In this document: positions 44,501 to 51,454 of the stretch, piece after piece | Numbering within the stretch: position 1 is the stretch's first letter | How the letters are laid out: each line of letters begins with the position of its first letter | NCBI GenBank assembly: GCA_905160935.1 | Contig: CAJHZI010000355.1 | Span: 260,001-324,000, forward strand | Direction: 5' to 3' | Length of the DNA: 64,000 nucleotides | Source of the DNA: Enchytraeus crypticus | Taxonomy: Eukaryota; Annelida; Clitellata; Enchytraeida; Enchytraeidae | Position numbers and translations under genes: made by a program | The notes under the pieces: generated by a model | The model's input: the letters and a program-made list of their open reading frames with translations, nothing else | Database searches by the model: none | Told to the model about the DNA's origin: nothing

Positions 44501-45461
44501 TATTTTTAGTGCATTAATGTGTTTGTAGTTGCTTTTACGGCCTGGAATTGAAATTTAATTAACAGTGTTTCTTGTTGTTAAATCATTCATATATGTAACT
44601 AATAAATTTCTGATCAGCTGTGATTACATGAACGCCCTTGTCTAATGAGATGTTGTAGTGTATTTGTTAAATCTGAAGTTGTCGTTTAGAGTTTCTTCTC
44701 TTGTGCTATTTGGCTTTACTATTAAGCAATAATTAACTGTTGTGTGGCTTTGTGTAATGTTTGGTTTGATGTCTTAACGCTTTATATTGTGATCATCTCA
44801 TACAAAATGCAGATAATATGTTCTTCTTTCTCGTTATTCCTTGCGGTGGTCAGCTTGATAGAGTGCTTGTGTTCTCAGTATTTTGTGTTACCTCTGATGG
44901 TAATAGTTGGCAGAATTTTTTTTATTTTTCCAATTATGAACTATTTTAACTTCTATTTGACTGCTTTATGAATAATTTTAAGGTAACGATGGTTTGTCTT
45001 CATGTGATTTTTATTCACAAAAGTACTCTATTCTCTACTCGAATAAATAATTCATTCATTCTTTGCCGGTCACTGCTTATCGTTTTTTTAACCAGATAGA
45101 AAAATATGATATATATATAAAAGTAAATTAAATGTATTTATATTTATAAAATTTAAATAACTTATAGCAAAATATGTAATGCTTTAAATGTGATTCGGTG
45201 TTCTTCGTAACTAAGTGAATGATTGATTGAATTGATGATTGCAGGCACTGGTTCAGCGCAGACACTAAGGAGGAGAGGTTGATGTGGTGCAGTAGGTTCA
45301 ACGAGGTGCTGCACAGCCTGAGGTCCTGGCACCCTGATGCTCTGCGCCCCCCGCACAGGGTCGTCAAACCCACCCACTCCCCTGCCAGAGGTCCCGCCAA
45401 ACCCCCTCACACCAACGTGGGCAACACGCCTGCGAAGCTCTATCCTTCGTTAGATGATTAG
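21801..45461 (+). CDS. ANLN: Anillin, complete 20-exon coding region (1311 aa)
   Basis: Scaffold of the cytokinetic ring: it binds F-actin, myosin II, septins and RhoA-GTP and works at the cell cortex and cleavage furrow. Joined exons: 21801-21818, 22737-22869, 23382-23477, 24865-24982, 25147-25544, 26769-27391, 28508-28682, 29505-30093, 30762-31002, 31788-31862, 33278-33396, 34257-34335, 35151-35289, 37128-37286, 39079-39263, 40160-40363, 41750-41836, 42847-42954, 43593-43765, 45245-45461. All phases match and the sum is 3936 nt. Order: N-terminal [20 protein letters not shown], an SPKRKC basic motif, a central disordered myosin/actin-binding region, an acidic stretch (residues about 717-770), the anillin homology domain (about 862-1146) and a PH domain (about 1147-1275). 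Human anillin is 1124 aa, so this one has a longer central region. The N-terminus, AHD and PH match vertebrate anillin closely. Confidence 0.95.
22477..22642. repeat. Inverted repeat (foldback), about 80-bp arms, in anillin intron 1
   Basis: Left arm about 22477-22555 and right arm about 22561-22642, separated by only a few bases. Landmarks are gatattgtccacttttaaga on the left and tcttaaaagtggacaatata on the right, with a few mismatches. The pre-mRNA would fold into a stem about 100 nt before exon 2. Probably a foldback/MITE-type element. Confidence 0.9.
22737..22869 (+). CDS. ANLN: Anillin exon 2 (residues 7-50)
   Basis: Acceptor cgctcag, donor gatg|gtatgc, phase 0 to 1. [20 protein letters not shown] is the conserved N-terminal helix. 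The last bases and the donor are the founder of a 50-bp tandem array. Confidence 0.9.
22850..23095 (+). repeat. 50-bp tandem array of the exon 2 end plus donor, 5 copies
   Basis: The unit ctctctaccagtgatg|gtatgctcttgtcagtcacacatacagtttagat is shown here only by its parts: the exon end (ccagtgatg), the donor (gtatgctc) and cagtcacacatacag. Donor positions are 22870, 22920, 22970, 23020 and 23070, exactly 50 apart. Copies 2 and 3 have lost the GT (atatgc), while copies 4 and 5 keep it. Confidence 0.95.
23382..23477 (+). CDS. ANLN: Anillin exon 3 (residues 51-82)
   Basis: Acceptor gaatgtag and donor gatt|gtatgt. Completes a GAT codon, then [26 protein letters not shown] resembles the PSKKRC nuclear-localisation motif near the vertebrate N-terminus. 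Confidence 0.85.
23735..23862 (-). repeat. Dispersed (GAT)n-tail repeat, reverse copy, in intron 3
   Basis: Complement of the 10846/13185 family: ccaaccagggtcgtgatacg, gagcctaggcgctcaccaac and cgaatgccctttctgacgta. The GAT tail appears as atcatctt at the left edge. Confidence 0.7.
23853..24020 (+). repeat. 20-bp minisatellite, about 8 copies
   Basis: Unit aatgagttaatgtttcatgt, nearly perfect, arising at the edge of the preceding dispersed repeat (its acgtaatgag forms the first unit). Intronic. Confidence 0.97.
24514..24621 (-). mobile_element. SINE family A, diverged copy in anillin intron 3
   Basis: Reverse-oriented: gatgttaacttgaaagcaat, gaacccaggatttgaaccct and catcttaccaacatcgccac. The tail is internally shortened compared with other copies. 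Confidence 0.75.
24865..24982 (+). CDS. ANLN: Anillin exon 4 (residues 83-121)
   Basis: Acceptor ttttgtacag. The donor is agat|gtacgt, because ending here and taking one base from exon 5 (AT+A) is the only choice that keeps frame. [20 protein letters not shown] corresponds to vertebrate RLANLAATICSWEDDVNHS in the myosin/actin-binding region. Confidence 0.9.
25147..25544 (+). CDS. ANLN: Anillin exon 5 (residues 122-254)
   Basis: Acceptor tttacgcag and donor ggtg|gtaagt, phase 2 to 1. [20 protein letters not shown] is followed by Pro/Ser/Thr-rich linker with PPKPPRC (a possible SH3 ligand). Low complexity, poorly conserved in the family. Confidence 0.9.
25780..25995 (+). repeat. About 70-bp repeat, three copies, in intron 5
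   Basis: Units share catagatctgtgat, ataatgctcaact, ttgacgtctg and aatgaattgattgac. Moderate divergence. About 240 bp from exon 5, so not at a splice junction. Confidence 0.8.
26769..27391 (+). CDS. ANLN: Anillin exon 6 (residues 255-462)
   Basis: Acceptor caacctctag and donor ctagg|gtaagt, phase 1 to 0. Ser/Lys-rich with [20 protein letters not shown], repeats of the form [16 protein letters not shown], and a charged helix ([20 protein letters not shown]). Likely part of the actin-binding/bundling region. The last bases and the donor are multiplied downstream. Confidence 0.92.
27375..27655 (+). repeat. About 40-bp tandem array of the exon 6 end plus donor, about 7 copies
   Basis: The unit consists of aacaaggctagg|gtaagt (the exon end and donor) and gttgagttgtgtgtgtgtag. 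Donor-like GTs follow ctagg at 27392, 27431, about 27463, 27500, 27535, 27574 and 27613. Most copies keep gtaagt or gtaaga. The first two junctions are exactly 39 nt apart. Confidence 0.92.
27658..27677. repeat. Short (GA)n
   Basis: About 18 bp of GA immediately after the exon 6 junction array. Confidence 0.9.
28365..28425 (-). repeat. (GAT)n-tail repeat, 3' end only
   Basis: The complement reads accctacataaactgggatt then caagggaagatcacgatgat, the 3' end of the 13185 family. In intron 6, about 80 bp before exon 7. Confidence 0.55.
28508..28682 (+). CDS. ANLN: Anillin exon 7 (residues 463-520)
   Basis: Acceptor gttttcag and donor gctg|gtatgt, phase 0 to 1. [20 protein letters not shown] is proline-rich, then a charged helix ([15 protein letters not shown]). 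Confidence 0.9.
29505..30093 (+). CDS. ANLN: Anillin exon 8 (residues 521-716)
   Basis: Acceptor ctgctgcacag and donor ggag|gtgacc, phase 1 to 2. [40 protein letters not shown] and a long Gly/Ser/Pro linker ending DESQIAME. Rich in likely phosphosites, with no folded domain seen. Confidence 0.9.
30762..31002 (+). CDS. ANLN: Anillin exon 9, acidic (residues 717-797)
   Basis: Acceptor ctaattgtag, donor aag|gtttga, phase 2 to 0. It encodes an Asp/Glu run beginning [19 protein letters not shown], then [20 protein letters not shown] and ends AKPPHK. It corresponds in place to the acidic SVDDDDINSSKV..LEEGEL segment of vertebrate anillin. Simple open-frame scans in other frames give only a Met/Lys-rich shadow. 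Confidence 0.88.
31297..31330. repeat. Perfect 34-bp palindrome in intron 9
   Basis: tatctttaactctcttt followed at once by its reverse complement, with no spacer. It would form a cruciform or an RNA hairpin. Confidence 0.95.
31356..31412 (-). repeat. RTE-like LINE 3' tail fragment
   Basis: ctttctctttctgtcttaat, gcattgcctactggcag and tccgtggtatata match the 3' end at 6003-6040 with its pyrimidine (GA on the sense strand) tail. Confidence 0.6.
31788..31862 (+). CDS. ANLN: Anillin exon 10, 25 codons (residues 798-822)
   Basis: Acceptor gatattcag, donor caa|gtaaga, phase 0 to 0. [20 protein letters not shown] then RLSQQ, parallel to vertebrate LLYSIDAYRSQR just before the AHD. Confidence 0.88.
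31985..32200 (+). repeat. (GAT)n-tail repeat end, (AT)n and a second repeat head
   Basis: cgaccctagttaaactgaaa plus gatgatgatgatgatg is the 3' end of one repeat copy. A (GT)n(AT)n tract (32090-32140) follows, then the gttgtttgatgaattgacca head of another copy, truncated at about 32200. Confidence 0.65.
32740..32912 (+). repeat. RTE-tail short repeat, degenerate
   Basis: ggacttgccaataggcagtg plus caatgagag is the shared 3' end. Upstream sequence resembles 12690-12780. In intron 10. Confidence 0.5.
33278..33396 (+). CDS. ANLN: Anillin exon 11 (residues 823-861)
   Basis: Acceptor ttgatttag. Donor ctcgg|gtttgt leaves two bases that form GGA with exon 12, which is needed for frame. [20 protein letters not shown] then [12 protein letters not shown]. 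Linker region without a recognised domain. Confidence 0.8.
34257..34335 (+). CDS. ANLN: Anillin exon 12, start of AHD (residues 862-888)
   Basis: Acceptor gtttaacag, donor atacag|gtttct. Reads [20 protein letters not shown] then VKQRIQ, matching vertebrate CQVNIKQKMQ at the start of the anillin homology domain. Too short to show up in frame scans. Confidence 0.88.
34565..34763 (+). mobile_element. SINE-like repeat, family C, copy 2, in intron 12
   Basis: cgtgggttcaaatcccagct, gctgatctgaaagtaaaatc, tcggacattcac, cctaacggtttaagcttgtg and gatcatttcactgtaatg follow the order of 21005-21202. Confidence 0.75.
35050..35130 (+). mobile_element. SINE family D 3' tail just before exon 13
   Basis: aacgtccctgacatcatcct, gaagcggactttaaac and then (TTA)n ending about 20 nt before the exon 13 acceptor. 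Another copy of the tail lies at 35330-35440 in the next intron. Confidence 0.65.
35151..35289 (+). CDS. ANLN: Anillin exon 13, AHD (residues 889-934)
   Basis: Acceptor ggtgtgtag, donor gcct|gtaagc, phase 0 to 1. [20 protein letters not shown] and ECHRILLIA match vertebrate [22 protein letters not shown] and AERLLLIA, the RhoA-binding helical hairpin. Confidence 0.92.
35330..35440 (+). mobile_element. SINE family D 3' tail in intron 13
   Basis: gatgacgtccctgacatcat, cttgtatgaggaaatggacg, ttaagc and an ATT-rich tail, preceded by a partial duplicate (aaggatgacatccctgacac). Confidence 0.65.
36600..37135 (+). repeat. 65-70 bp tandem array of the exon 14 acceptor, 7 copies
   Basis: The unit contains gattgtctgcag|gtaaggag, the exact acceptor and first eight bases of exon 14. 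Junctions are at 36621, 36793, 36863, 36928, 36993, 37058 and 37128 (the real one). The copy at 36793 has lost the AG (gtgg|gtaagg), and the one at 37058 has tctgtag. The rest of the unit reads gtcactgttaggctactatt and gtaagactgtgtt. A family D SINE tail lies between the first and second copies (about 36710-36765). Confidence 0.95.
37128..37286 (+). CDS. ANLN: Anillin exon 14, AHD (residues 935-987)
   Basis: Acceptor gattgtctgcag, donor catg|gtatgt, phase 1 to 1. [20 protein letters not shown] then [20 protein letters not shown], which matches vertebrate KGSVTLSEIRLPLKADFV, the start of the C2-like fold. The exon begins with GTAAGG, itself a consensus donor directly after the acceptor AG. Confidence 0.93.
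37869..37999 (+). mobile_element. SINE family A, full length, in intron 14
   Basis: ggctggagccagtggcgatg, gatactcgaccgcggatctg, gagttcaaatcctgggctcg, catcactgacatcgcttttg, gaggaaactgacgtaaacat then tagctttttt. Close to the family consensus, so recent. Confidence 0.9.
38300..39065 (+). repeat. 53-bp tandem array up to the exon 15 acceptor, about 10 copies
   Basis: The unit includes tactaatagctctctgagcc, aatgatatgattggttagtt and atctgttaattca. It ends about 20 nt before the exon 15 acceptor. Each unit carries tactaat, a good match to a branch-point sequence. The first, diverged copy (about 38318-38390) is separated from the rest by an inserted SINE. Confidence 0.95.
38392..38520 (+). mobile_element. 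SINE family A inserted into the intron 14 minisatellite
   Basis: actggctggagccagtggcg through gggttcaaatccttggctcg and cactgacatcgctttcgagt to gacgttaacattagcttt. Array sequence lies on both sides, so the insertion is younger than the start of the array. Confidence 0.9.
39079..39263 (+). CDS. ANLN: Anillin exon 15, AHD (residues 988-1049)
   Basis: Acceptor cattttcag, donor atg|gtatga, phase 1 to 0. [20 protein letters not shown] and [20 protein letters not shown] match vertebrate [20 protein letters not shown] and VSNDFEINIEVYSL. Confidence 0.93.
40160..40363 (+). CDS. ANLN: Anillin exon 16, AHD (residues 1050-1117)
   Basis: Acceptor gtggttag, donor cgg|gtctgt (weak), phase 0 to 0. [20 protein letters not shown] matches vertebrate DKKKKTSKSKAITPKRLL, and [20 protein letters not shown] matches [20 protein letters not shown]. 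Ends FSLER, which joins VPF of exon 17 (vertebrate FVLDKVPF). Confidence 0.93.
40535..40735 (-). mobile_element. SINE family D, longest copy, in intron 16
   Basis: On the minus strand: gatcaccggaccggcac, tttcatttctcttcagcacg, cagatcgtttggggtgaatc, gtagtgacatgtgatggggg, acatccctgacatcattctt, gaggaaacggacgttaaacc, then (TTA)n. This defines the family. No clear A or B box, so a SINE identity is inferred from length and tail. Confidence 0.65.
40868..40905. repeat. (AT)n microsatellite
   Basis: About 36 bp of TA in intron 16. Confidence 0.95.
41035..41122. repeat. 21-22 bp minisatellite, 4 copies
   Basis: Unit aatatcttatataaaaaaga, four near-perfect copies, in intron 16. Confidence 0.92.
41497..41690 (-). 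mobile_element. RTE-like LINE 3' end with (CT)n/(GA)n tract
   Basis: ggtcggtccatagtatataa, cgcctccactcttctctgtc, ttcctcttcatgtccatata and tctaacactcctaatatcag align with 6025-6130. To its left lies a 50-bp CT run and a 20-bp GA run, where this family's tail belongs. 5'-truncated to about 120 bp. Confidence 0.85.
41750..41836 (+). CDS. ANLN: Anillin exon 17, end of AHD (residues 1118-1146)
   Basis: Acceptor gtttgctgcag, donor ctg|gtgagt, phase 0 to 0. [20 protein letters not shown] then TCIEERGFL, matching vertebrate [20 protein letters not shown] and SSVEERGFL. Confidence 0.95.
42680..42737 (+). mobile_element. SINE family D 3' tail in intron 17
   Basis: gagacgtccctgacattgtc, ttatggtaaggaaccggaca, ttaaattctta. 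Nearly identical to 36711-36765 in intron 13. Confidence 0.65.
42847..42954 (+). CDS. ANLN: Anillin exon 18, start of PH domain (residues 1147-1182)
   Basis: Acceptor gttgtgtag, donor gacaag|gtcatc. [20 protein letters not shown] then [14 protein letters not shown], nearly identical to vertebrate [33 protein letters not shown]. The GT is the only one that joins exon 19 in frame, although the donor is far from consensus at +3 to +6. Confidence 0.95.
42960..43140 (+). repeat. About 37-bp pyrimidine-rich array directly after exon 18
   Basis: The unit ctctatctactccatactcc, acttcatctgctt is repeated about 4-5 times beginning a few bases after the exon 18 donor. It does not include exon sequence. 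Confidence 0.9.
43593..43765 (+). CDS. ANLN: Anillin exon 19, PH domain (residues 1183-1239)
   Basis: Acceptor gacgtgcag preceded by a (GATT)n tract, donor acaaa|gtatgt, phase 0 to 2. [20 protein letters not shown] and [20 protein letters not shown] match vertebrate [20 protein letters not shown] and [20 protein letters not shown]. Confidence 0.95.
45245..45461 (+). CDS. ANLN: Anillin exon 20, PH C-terminal helix and tail (residues 1240-1311)
   Basis: Acceptor gatgattgcag completes an AAG codon. [20 protein letters not shown] and LRSWHPDA form the PH C-terminal helix (vertebrate [25 protein letters not shown]). A Pro-rich tail of about 35 residues ([13 protein letters not shown] .. KLYPSLDD) precedes TAG at 45459-45461. 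Vertebrate anillin stops almost at once after the helix, so this tail is longer. Confidence 0.95.
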
Positions 45462-48080
45462 ACCGGGCTGTCCTAATGCAATATATCAGCTGATTAGGCT
45501 TAGTGCAAGCGTGTTCTGATGCAGGAACTGCCCAGCATAAACTATATTATTTATCAGATATTTTGTGTGCTGTTCTATTTGTATCTTAATGTCTTAAATG
45601 GTTGCAATTCTTTTAACATATTACGCCATTTTTGATAATTTTGCTTGTATTTTATGGATTTACTGTTTCTAACCTCACGTAATTATGATATACGACCTAG
45701 ATGATTAATATTAATATGTCATTGATAATGTCATTGGCTATCTTCTATATCATGTTGTATCCTATACCCTGTAATTTAATTCTTGAAGTAATTATATTCA
45801 TGCTCTCACGTCCTGTTTGTATCTCTCCATTCAAAATCTATATTTGTATCAGCTATTGTATATTGAAATATTGTCAATGATTTCTTATTGCATAGGCCTG
45901 AATAATTTAAGTGGCTATTTAAATTTGAGCAAAGGAAAAGGGCCGTGATTTTCATGAGTAATACAACTTACAGTATTTAAGCAACCTAAATTTCTCTACC
46001 TTATGAGAGATATTGAGTTCTGTTGAGGGTTGCATAACCTAGTAATGTAACCAACAAGATTACCTTGCGGTTATACTATCAACTTAGCTAGCCGTCTTGT
46101 ATAAACTCGATTAGATAGTATGCATAATCGCAATATTTCTATTGACGTAAATAGACCCTATATTGAAAAGAAAAATTCTAACATATCTATATTTACATAT
46201 GTACATGTAATTACTGTTTCTCGCAAGATATGAGAGAACTTGCTGCGTTTGTGGGGTTTCACTCGGGTAGTGCTTTAAAATGGTTGACTGCTGTTTTTAT
46301 ATTTGTATTATATATTTTCATGTATATTTAATATATATCTATGCTTATATCTGTGCTTATTATAAGTATACTTAATATATGTCTTAATGTTTCAGCTTAC
46401 TAATTGATTTTATGAGATTTAGCATAGCCGCTAATCGTGTTTTCATTTCAACTAATAACTAATATATTATACGTACTTGTTGTATGAGTAAATATTTTGT
46501 CATTGTGTAATCATCAGAACTGCTTTGTAATTGTGGAAATTAATCATCTTTTTAATCATTTTGTAGCAATTTTATTACTTTTCATTACGTTAATTATATC
46601 TGGCACAATTGCCTCCCACATTCTCCTCAGCAAATGTAGCTTATCAATCAATATATTTCTGCAAAAGTTCGGATATCCAAAAATTATTTCTGAAGCTTTT
46701 CATTCACAAATAACAAAGATTGTTACATCTCAGTTTCATGATATAGAGCTTACATGAAATCTACCTCGCTAGAAATATTCTTACTAAATTTAAGTTAAAA
46801 CAATGCTAATATTTAACTTGTTATATCATTCCTAGTAATCGTAAAGATATCCTTTAAATTATAAGTAGTGTATATACTATTCCTATACTTTGTTGAATTA
46901 TTTTTATAACAAATTTTGTGTGAAACTACTATGATATTATTTTTACATGCCGATGATGAATTTTATACCAATTTTGATTATATGTAGCATACTATTAGTC
47001 TATATGACAGATTGCAATACGCGTATATGCTACAATATTTATCAGTAAAAATTTATGCTTATCAGTCTGTGTAATTGTTGTACCGCTAACACGGTTTACT
47101 CTTAGCTAAGTGTGGAAGCGAACGTTAAAATGCATTTTATGTAATTGTGTATGCAATCATTTGACTGTGGAAACATTTAAACCATGCTTACCTATTTATC
47201 TAGGCTTACATGCACAATTTTACAATTTACTGACTTTGCCTTCAGATCTATAATCTATGCTATTTCATCGTGATGGATCCTGGAGAAGATTCTTTTCATA
47301 AATGAGCTCACGGTTAGCTACTCCCTCGCTTACCGCGAGGATAATGTCGGAGATGGTTTGCCTCGAATAAACACCTCGGGACCTCTTATATCTAATAGGT
47401 GCTTCAAGTTCGATGGTCCTGCGGTACTTGCCATATAATCTGTTGTTCTGTCTTAGTGCATTGTATTTCTATTGAAATTTTTCTGCAATGTACATTACAA
47501 TTGCTATTATACTTTCGTCTAGCACATTTTATCTCCCATAACTTCATAGCAGAGAACGTCTGAACTGTCACCCTGTCTCTCCATGATTGACCTTGTTGTA
47601 GTGTACAAAACCGTGACTACATACTTTAATGACTCTTTGTATTTTTATACTTTAAATTGTCTGCACTTTCCTTTAAATTTTGCTAAAAATACTGATTGCA
47701 ATTTAGAGTGCAATAGTATTCCTAACTGGCCATTGAATCAGGAAGCTTTAGGCATGTGCATCCTGTTGTGTCAGGGAAGTTTGCTTTCTATCTGCCATTC
47801 AGCCGGTACTACTATCAGTTTTGATTAGGACCTACTTTTCTAAACATCCTCTATGATTATCTCTATTGTTATATCGTGAAATCCACTAATTTGATGTTCA
47901 ACATCATTTTCAGTGTGCAATAACAATGTCGCAGACGTTGCCCTTTCAGTAACTGCCGCTCTATGTCTCACTTTACATTGTTAGCTTATATACACATCTC
48001 TTTAATGCTAAAGGTTATCTCGGTACAGTATGGTAGCTTGTGCGTCTAGCTGTATATGAATTAACTACCATAAGGCCTAC
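45462..48080. other. Anillin 3' flank, AT-rich, nothing clear
   Basis: Probably includes the anillin 3' UTR. The first plus-strand AATAAA is near 47369, which would mean a 3' UTR of about 1.9 kb if used. No repeats shared with the rest of the window were noticed. Confidence 0.5.
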
Positions 48081-48088
48081 CGCATGCA

Positions 48089-48339
48089 CAGGCTCGGATC
48101 CAAAATGGTCCCCCCTTAATGACCCGCTGAACCGATCAAATTAATTTAATGTATATTTTCATGGTGTTCATGGCTATTTTATGTGTAAATATGTATATAA
48201 GAGTAAAAGAAGGCGTAAGTAAAAACAAATTGACCTCTGTCCCGTAGAAGTCGTGAGCGAGAGCAAAAAATATGGATAATGTCCAGAAAAATTTCGCCCT
48301 CCCTCCCTCTCTAGAAAAAAATTCCTGGATCTGCCACTT
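48089..48339. mobile_element. hAT-like non-autonomous DNA transposon, copy 1 (251 bp)
   Basis: Ends caggctcggatcc and ggatctgccactt are decayed forms of the cagGGGCGGATCCag inverted terminus seen at 50623. It is flanked by cgcatgca on the left and cgcatgct on the right, an 8-bp target duplication with one change, as hAT elements make. No coding capacity. The internal part (gtaagtaaaaacaaattgac, atggataatgtccaga) matches 49760-49880. Confidence 0.8.
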
Positions 48340-49688
48340 CGCATGCTAATCTAAGTTGCAGACGTTATGTTCCTATTTGCTAATTAAATCTTTTGTGTAT
48401 CTGTAGCTTGTGGCATATCGCAGGTTCTCTAACTCTAATCTCAATGGCTTGTAAATAATAATCGGTCATTCTGAATACGAACAAAAAGAAACTATACAAA
48501 CTTCATGAACAGTTATTCTTTCGTCATGTCGTCGAATATAAAATTCTCATATACAGATTTTCAATAAGGTGAGCAGGGATTAAAAGCGAAACAGAATTAA
48601 TTAGCAAAATTAGTTCTTATTACACTTGCTATGCAGTATAGTGATTGTTCATAAGTACCAGAGAGAGTTGAAGACTATCGACTAGAATGTCTACTCGTAG
48701 ATGAGCAGAAAAATGTCACCTCTTTCTCTAGTATTTTATCCGTGAAAAGATTCCTTTACTTTAAATTTACATCTTCTGCTCTGTCTTAATGTTTGCTAAT
48801 CGGGGATTTTTTGCTTCATATTGTTCGATATTATATATACAGTTTTTTCGCTATTGATTAAAATAAACATTCATTGCACAGTGCACATACATGTACATAT
48901 CAAAGAAAAAAATGGAACGAGAAACAAAATCAACACATCTGGTCTTCCTCTAAGTTATTATGCAGATATACTAACACTGGCTATTGTTCAAAATTAACTT
49001 ATGTTTACATTGTTACTCTTAAATACAAGCATACAGTAGCATAAAAATACAAGCATCAAAATGTTGTTTAATTATATTGAACGGAGCTTTCATTCAAGCC
49101 AGACTTGTTCTATTTGTAGACCTCGACGAATTTCGTCAACATTTTAAAATCTACGTGTATTTAATTGTAATAACGTAAAACGAATAATTATTATATTTTA
49201 GGCGTCATTGATGAATAATTCGCAAGCGGAAGCCCTGATGAGTATTCATTCCAATATGTCGAGATTTACTTCCTCCTTCAGAGTTAGGCCTAGTGATAGT
49301 GTAGTGATATAATAACGTTTATCTCTACTCCAATTGAATAATAATTCAACTAATCTCTTGCTTGACTAAGTGGCCTTTAGCCATATATTCCTATGTATGA
49401 TCGACTATTACACACACTTATGAGCACAATAAAAAATATCAAGTAGATCCTATCCCATCTCTATGTCTCACCATCCTTGAAATGTAAATATTTGTTTTGA
49501 AAATCCAGGCTCGATTGTTCATTTCCGTATAAAATATAACTTTAGGCTTGCACTCAAAAATTCAGTTTTTGCGGTTTATCTTTTCTTTTGTTCACGGACC
49601 CGGGAACTACTACTATGGGAGTCATACGATGTTAACTAATAGATTTCGAAGAATCAAGCGCAAAAAATATATATCTATACGTATATAC

Positions 49689-49689
<1 letters not shown>

Positions 49690-49730
<41 letters not shown>
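49690..49730. repeat. (AT)n microsatellite
   Basis: About 38 bp of TA, at or within the left side of the adjoining hAT-like copy. Confidence 0.95.
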
Positions 49731-49732
<2 letters not shown>

Positions 49733-49754
49733 ATTATATATAGGCCTATATATA

Positions 49755-49898
49755 GATATATAAAAGTAAAAAGGTGTAGGTGTAAGTAAAAGAATGAACT
49801 CTGTCTCAGGGATGGCGTGGGCACAAGTAATAAAATGTGGACACCGTCCAAAAACATTCATCACCCCTCCCCCCTTATGAAATTCCTGGATCCACCAA
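49755..49898. mobile_element. hAT-like non-autonomous transposon, copy 2 (right part)
   Basis: gtgtaggtgtaagtaaaaga, atgaactctgtctcaggg, gtggacaccgtccaaaaaca and aaattcctggatccacc follow the right half of copy 1. The left end is lost or obscured by the (AT)n tract. Confidence 0.75.
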
Positions 49899-49981
49899 TG
49901 TTATTCTAGTTTCCTTACCAACACTTACTCAACCACTACCTCTACTTGCTCACCAACCATTACCTCTATTATAAACAGTAC

Positions 49982-49986
<5 letters not shown>

Positions 49987-50042
<56 letters not shown>

Positions 50043-50051
50043 TTTGTGGTA

Positions 50052-50102
<51 letters not shown>
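49987..50102. repeat. Two (AT)n microsatellites
   Basis: 49987-50040 and 50056-50102, separated by gctttgtggtacc. Probably one expanded locus. Confidence 0.95.
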
Positions 50103-50104
<2 letters not shown>

Positions 50105-50622
50105 CTCTTAAACTAATGTTGTTAACTTATTCATACCAAGACAAACTTTATCAACACATCATTGTGTATCTGTATACCAAAAGAAATTGTTACATTGACG
50201 CCTGTGGCGTGAAACAATTAAAACATACAGTTATATTATATACCTATTAACACTAACCTTTGTCCTACACACAATGCTCTTACACGTACGTACATAGGCC
50301 TACTGCATACTAAATACATGTACATAATAGAAGTATTTATAGAGTCATGGACTATCACATGATTTTTAGTCACTTATTCGATTTTTTAAAAACTGCACAT
50401 TTTACATCTGTAATGTATTGCTATAGGTCAAAACAGCAGAACATTAAATGGAGGCAGGTCATCTTATTATTCTCTAAGGCTACTCACCACTCAGTGGTTT
50501 TGAGCTTAGCTTTGGGAAAAATTTCACTCCATTAGATGGAAAACTCGCACATATTTCAGACTATAGCTAGGCTATATCACTTCGGGAATAATCTTAGTGT
50601 CTGGTGTGTAGAGGTCAGGAGA

Positions 50623-51251
50623 CAGGGGCGGATCCAGAGGGGGGGGGGGCCCGGCCCCCCCCCCCTTAGGTCCGACGAAAAAAATTTGAACTAAATTTTC
50701 ATTGTTTCTATGGCAATTTCAATGAATAAACATGTTAGTAATGGCAGTGGTTAGGGAAGGGGCCCGGGGGAGGGTAAGACAGGGTATATTTTCATTGTTT
50801 CTATGGCAATTTCAATGAATAAACATGTTAGTAATGGCAGTGGTTAGGGAAGGGGCCCGGGGGAGGGTAAGACAGGGTATATTTTCATTGTTTCTATGGC
50901 AATTTCGATGTGTAAATATGTTAGTAATGGCAGTGGTTAGGGGGGTACGACAGGGAACGCAGTTCCAATAGCTCGATTTTTGCTAGGATATACTAGGAGC
51001 CCTGTATAATGGAAGGGGCCCGAAAAATGTTGACCGTTTCACTAGATCTCAATTTTCACTTGAACCAATGCATAACCAATGCATTGGAGGAAAAATGTTT
51101 TCCCTTAACTTTAGTACTGGTATGAGCGGGGGGGGGGGGGGTAAATTACGGGGATACACCCACTCTATTAGCCGAACTCTGTAGTGAACAAATTTACTCT
51201 CTCAAACAAAAAATTCGGGCCCCCCTTAAAAAATTCCTGGATCCGCCCCTG
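50623..51251. mobile_element. hAT-like non-autonomous transposon, copy 3, complete (629 bp)
   Basis: Perfect 15-bp terminal inverted repeats caggggcggatccag and ctggatccgcccctg, flanked by a perfect 8-bp target duplication tcaggaga (50615-50622 and 51252-51259). G/C homopolymers lie just inside the ends, and three tandem copies of a 93-bp unit (50690-50960) lie inside. No open frame. The intact ends and duplication indicate a fairly recent insertion about 200 bp past the stop codon of the minus-strand gene. Confidence 0.92.
50690..50960 (+). repeat. 93-bp tandem repeat inside the hAT-like element, 3 copies
   Basis: The unit contains attttcattgtttctatggc, aataaacatgttagtaatgg and cagtggttagggaaggggcc. 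The first two units are identical over almost all their length. Confidence 0.93.
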
Positions 51252-51454
51252 TCAGGAGACATGAATTATTGAGAGATACATGTAGTTGAAGAGAAGTCAA
51301 TTTTTATAGATTACCTGAGAAAAGAGGCGGAGATACGTTTTGATTGGTCACTCCCTATTTCATTGATAATTAATTAACTCTGAGGAAGAAAGCCGTCAAA
51401 CTCCAATTATACAAATCTTTGAAGTACGTTCCTACTATGATAAATTATTTATCT

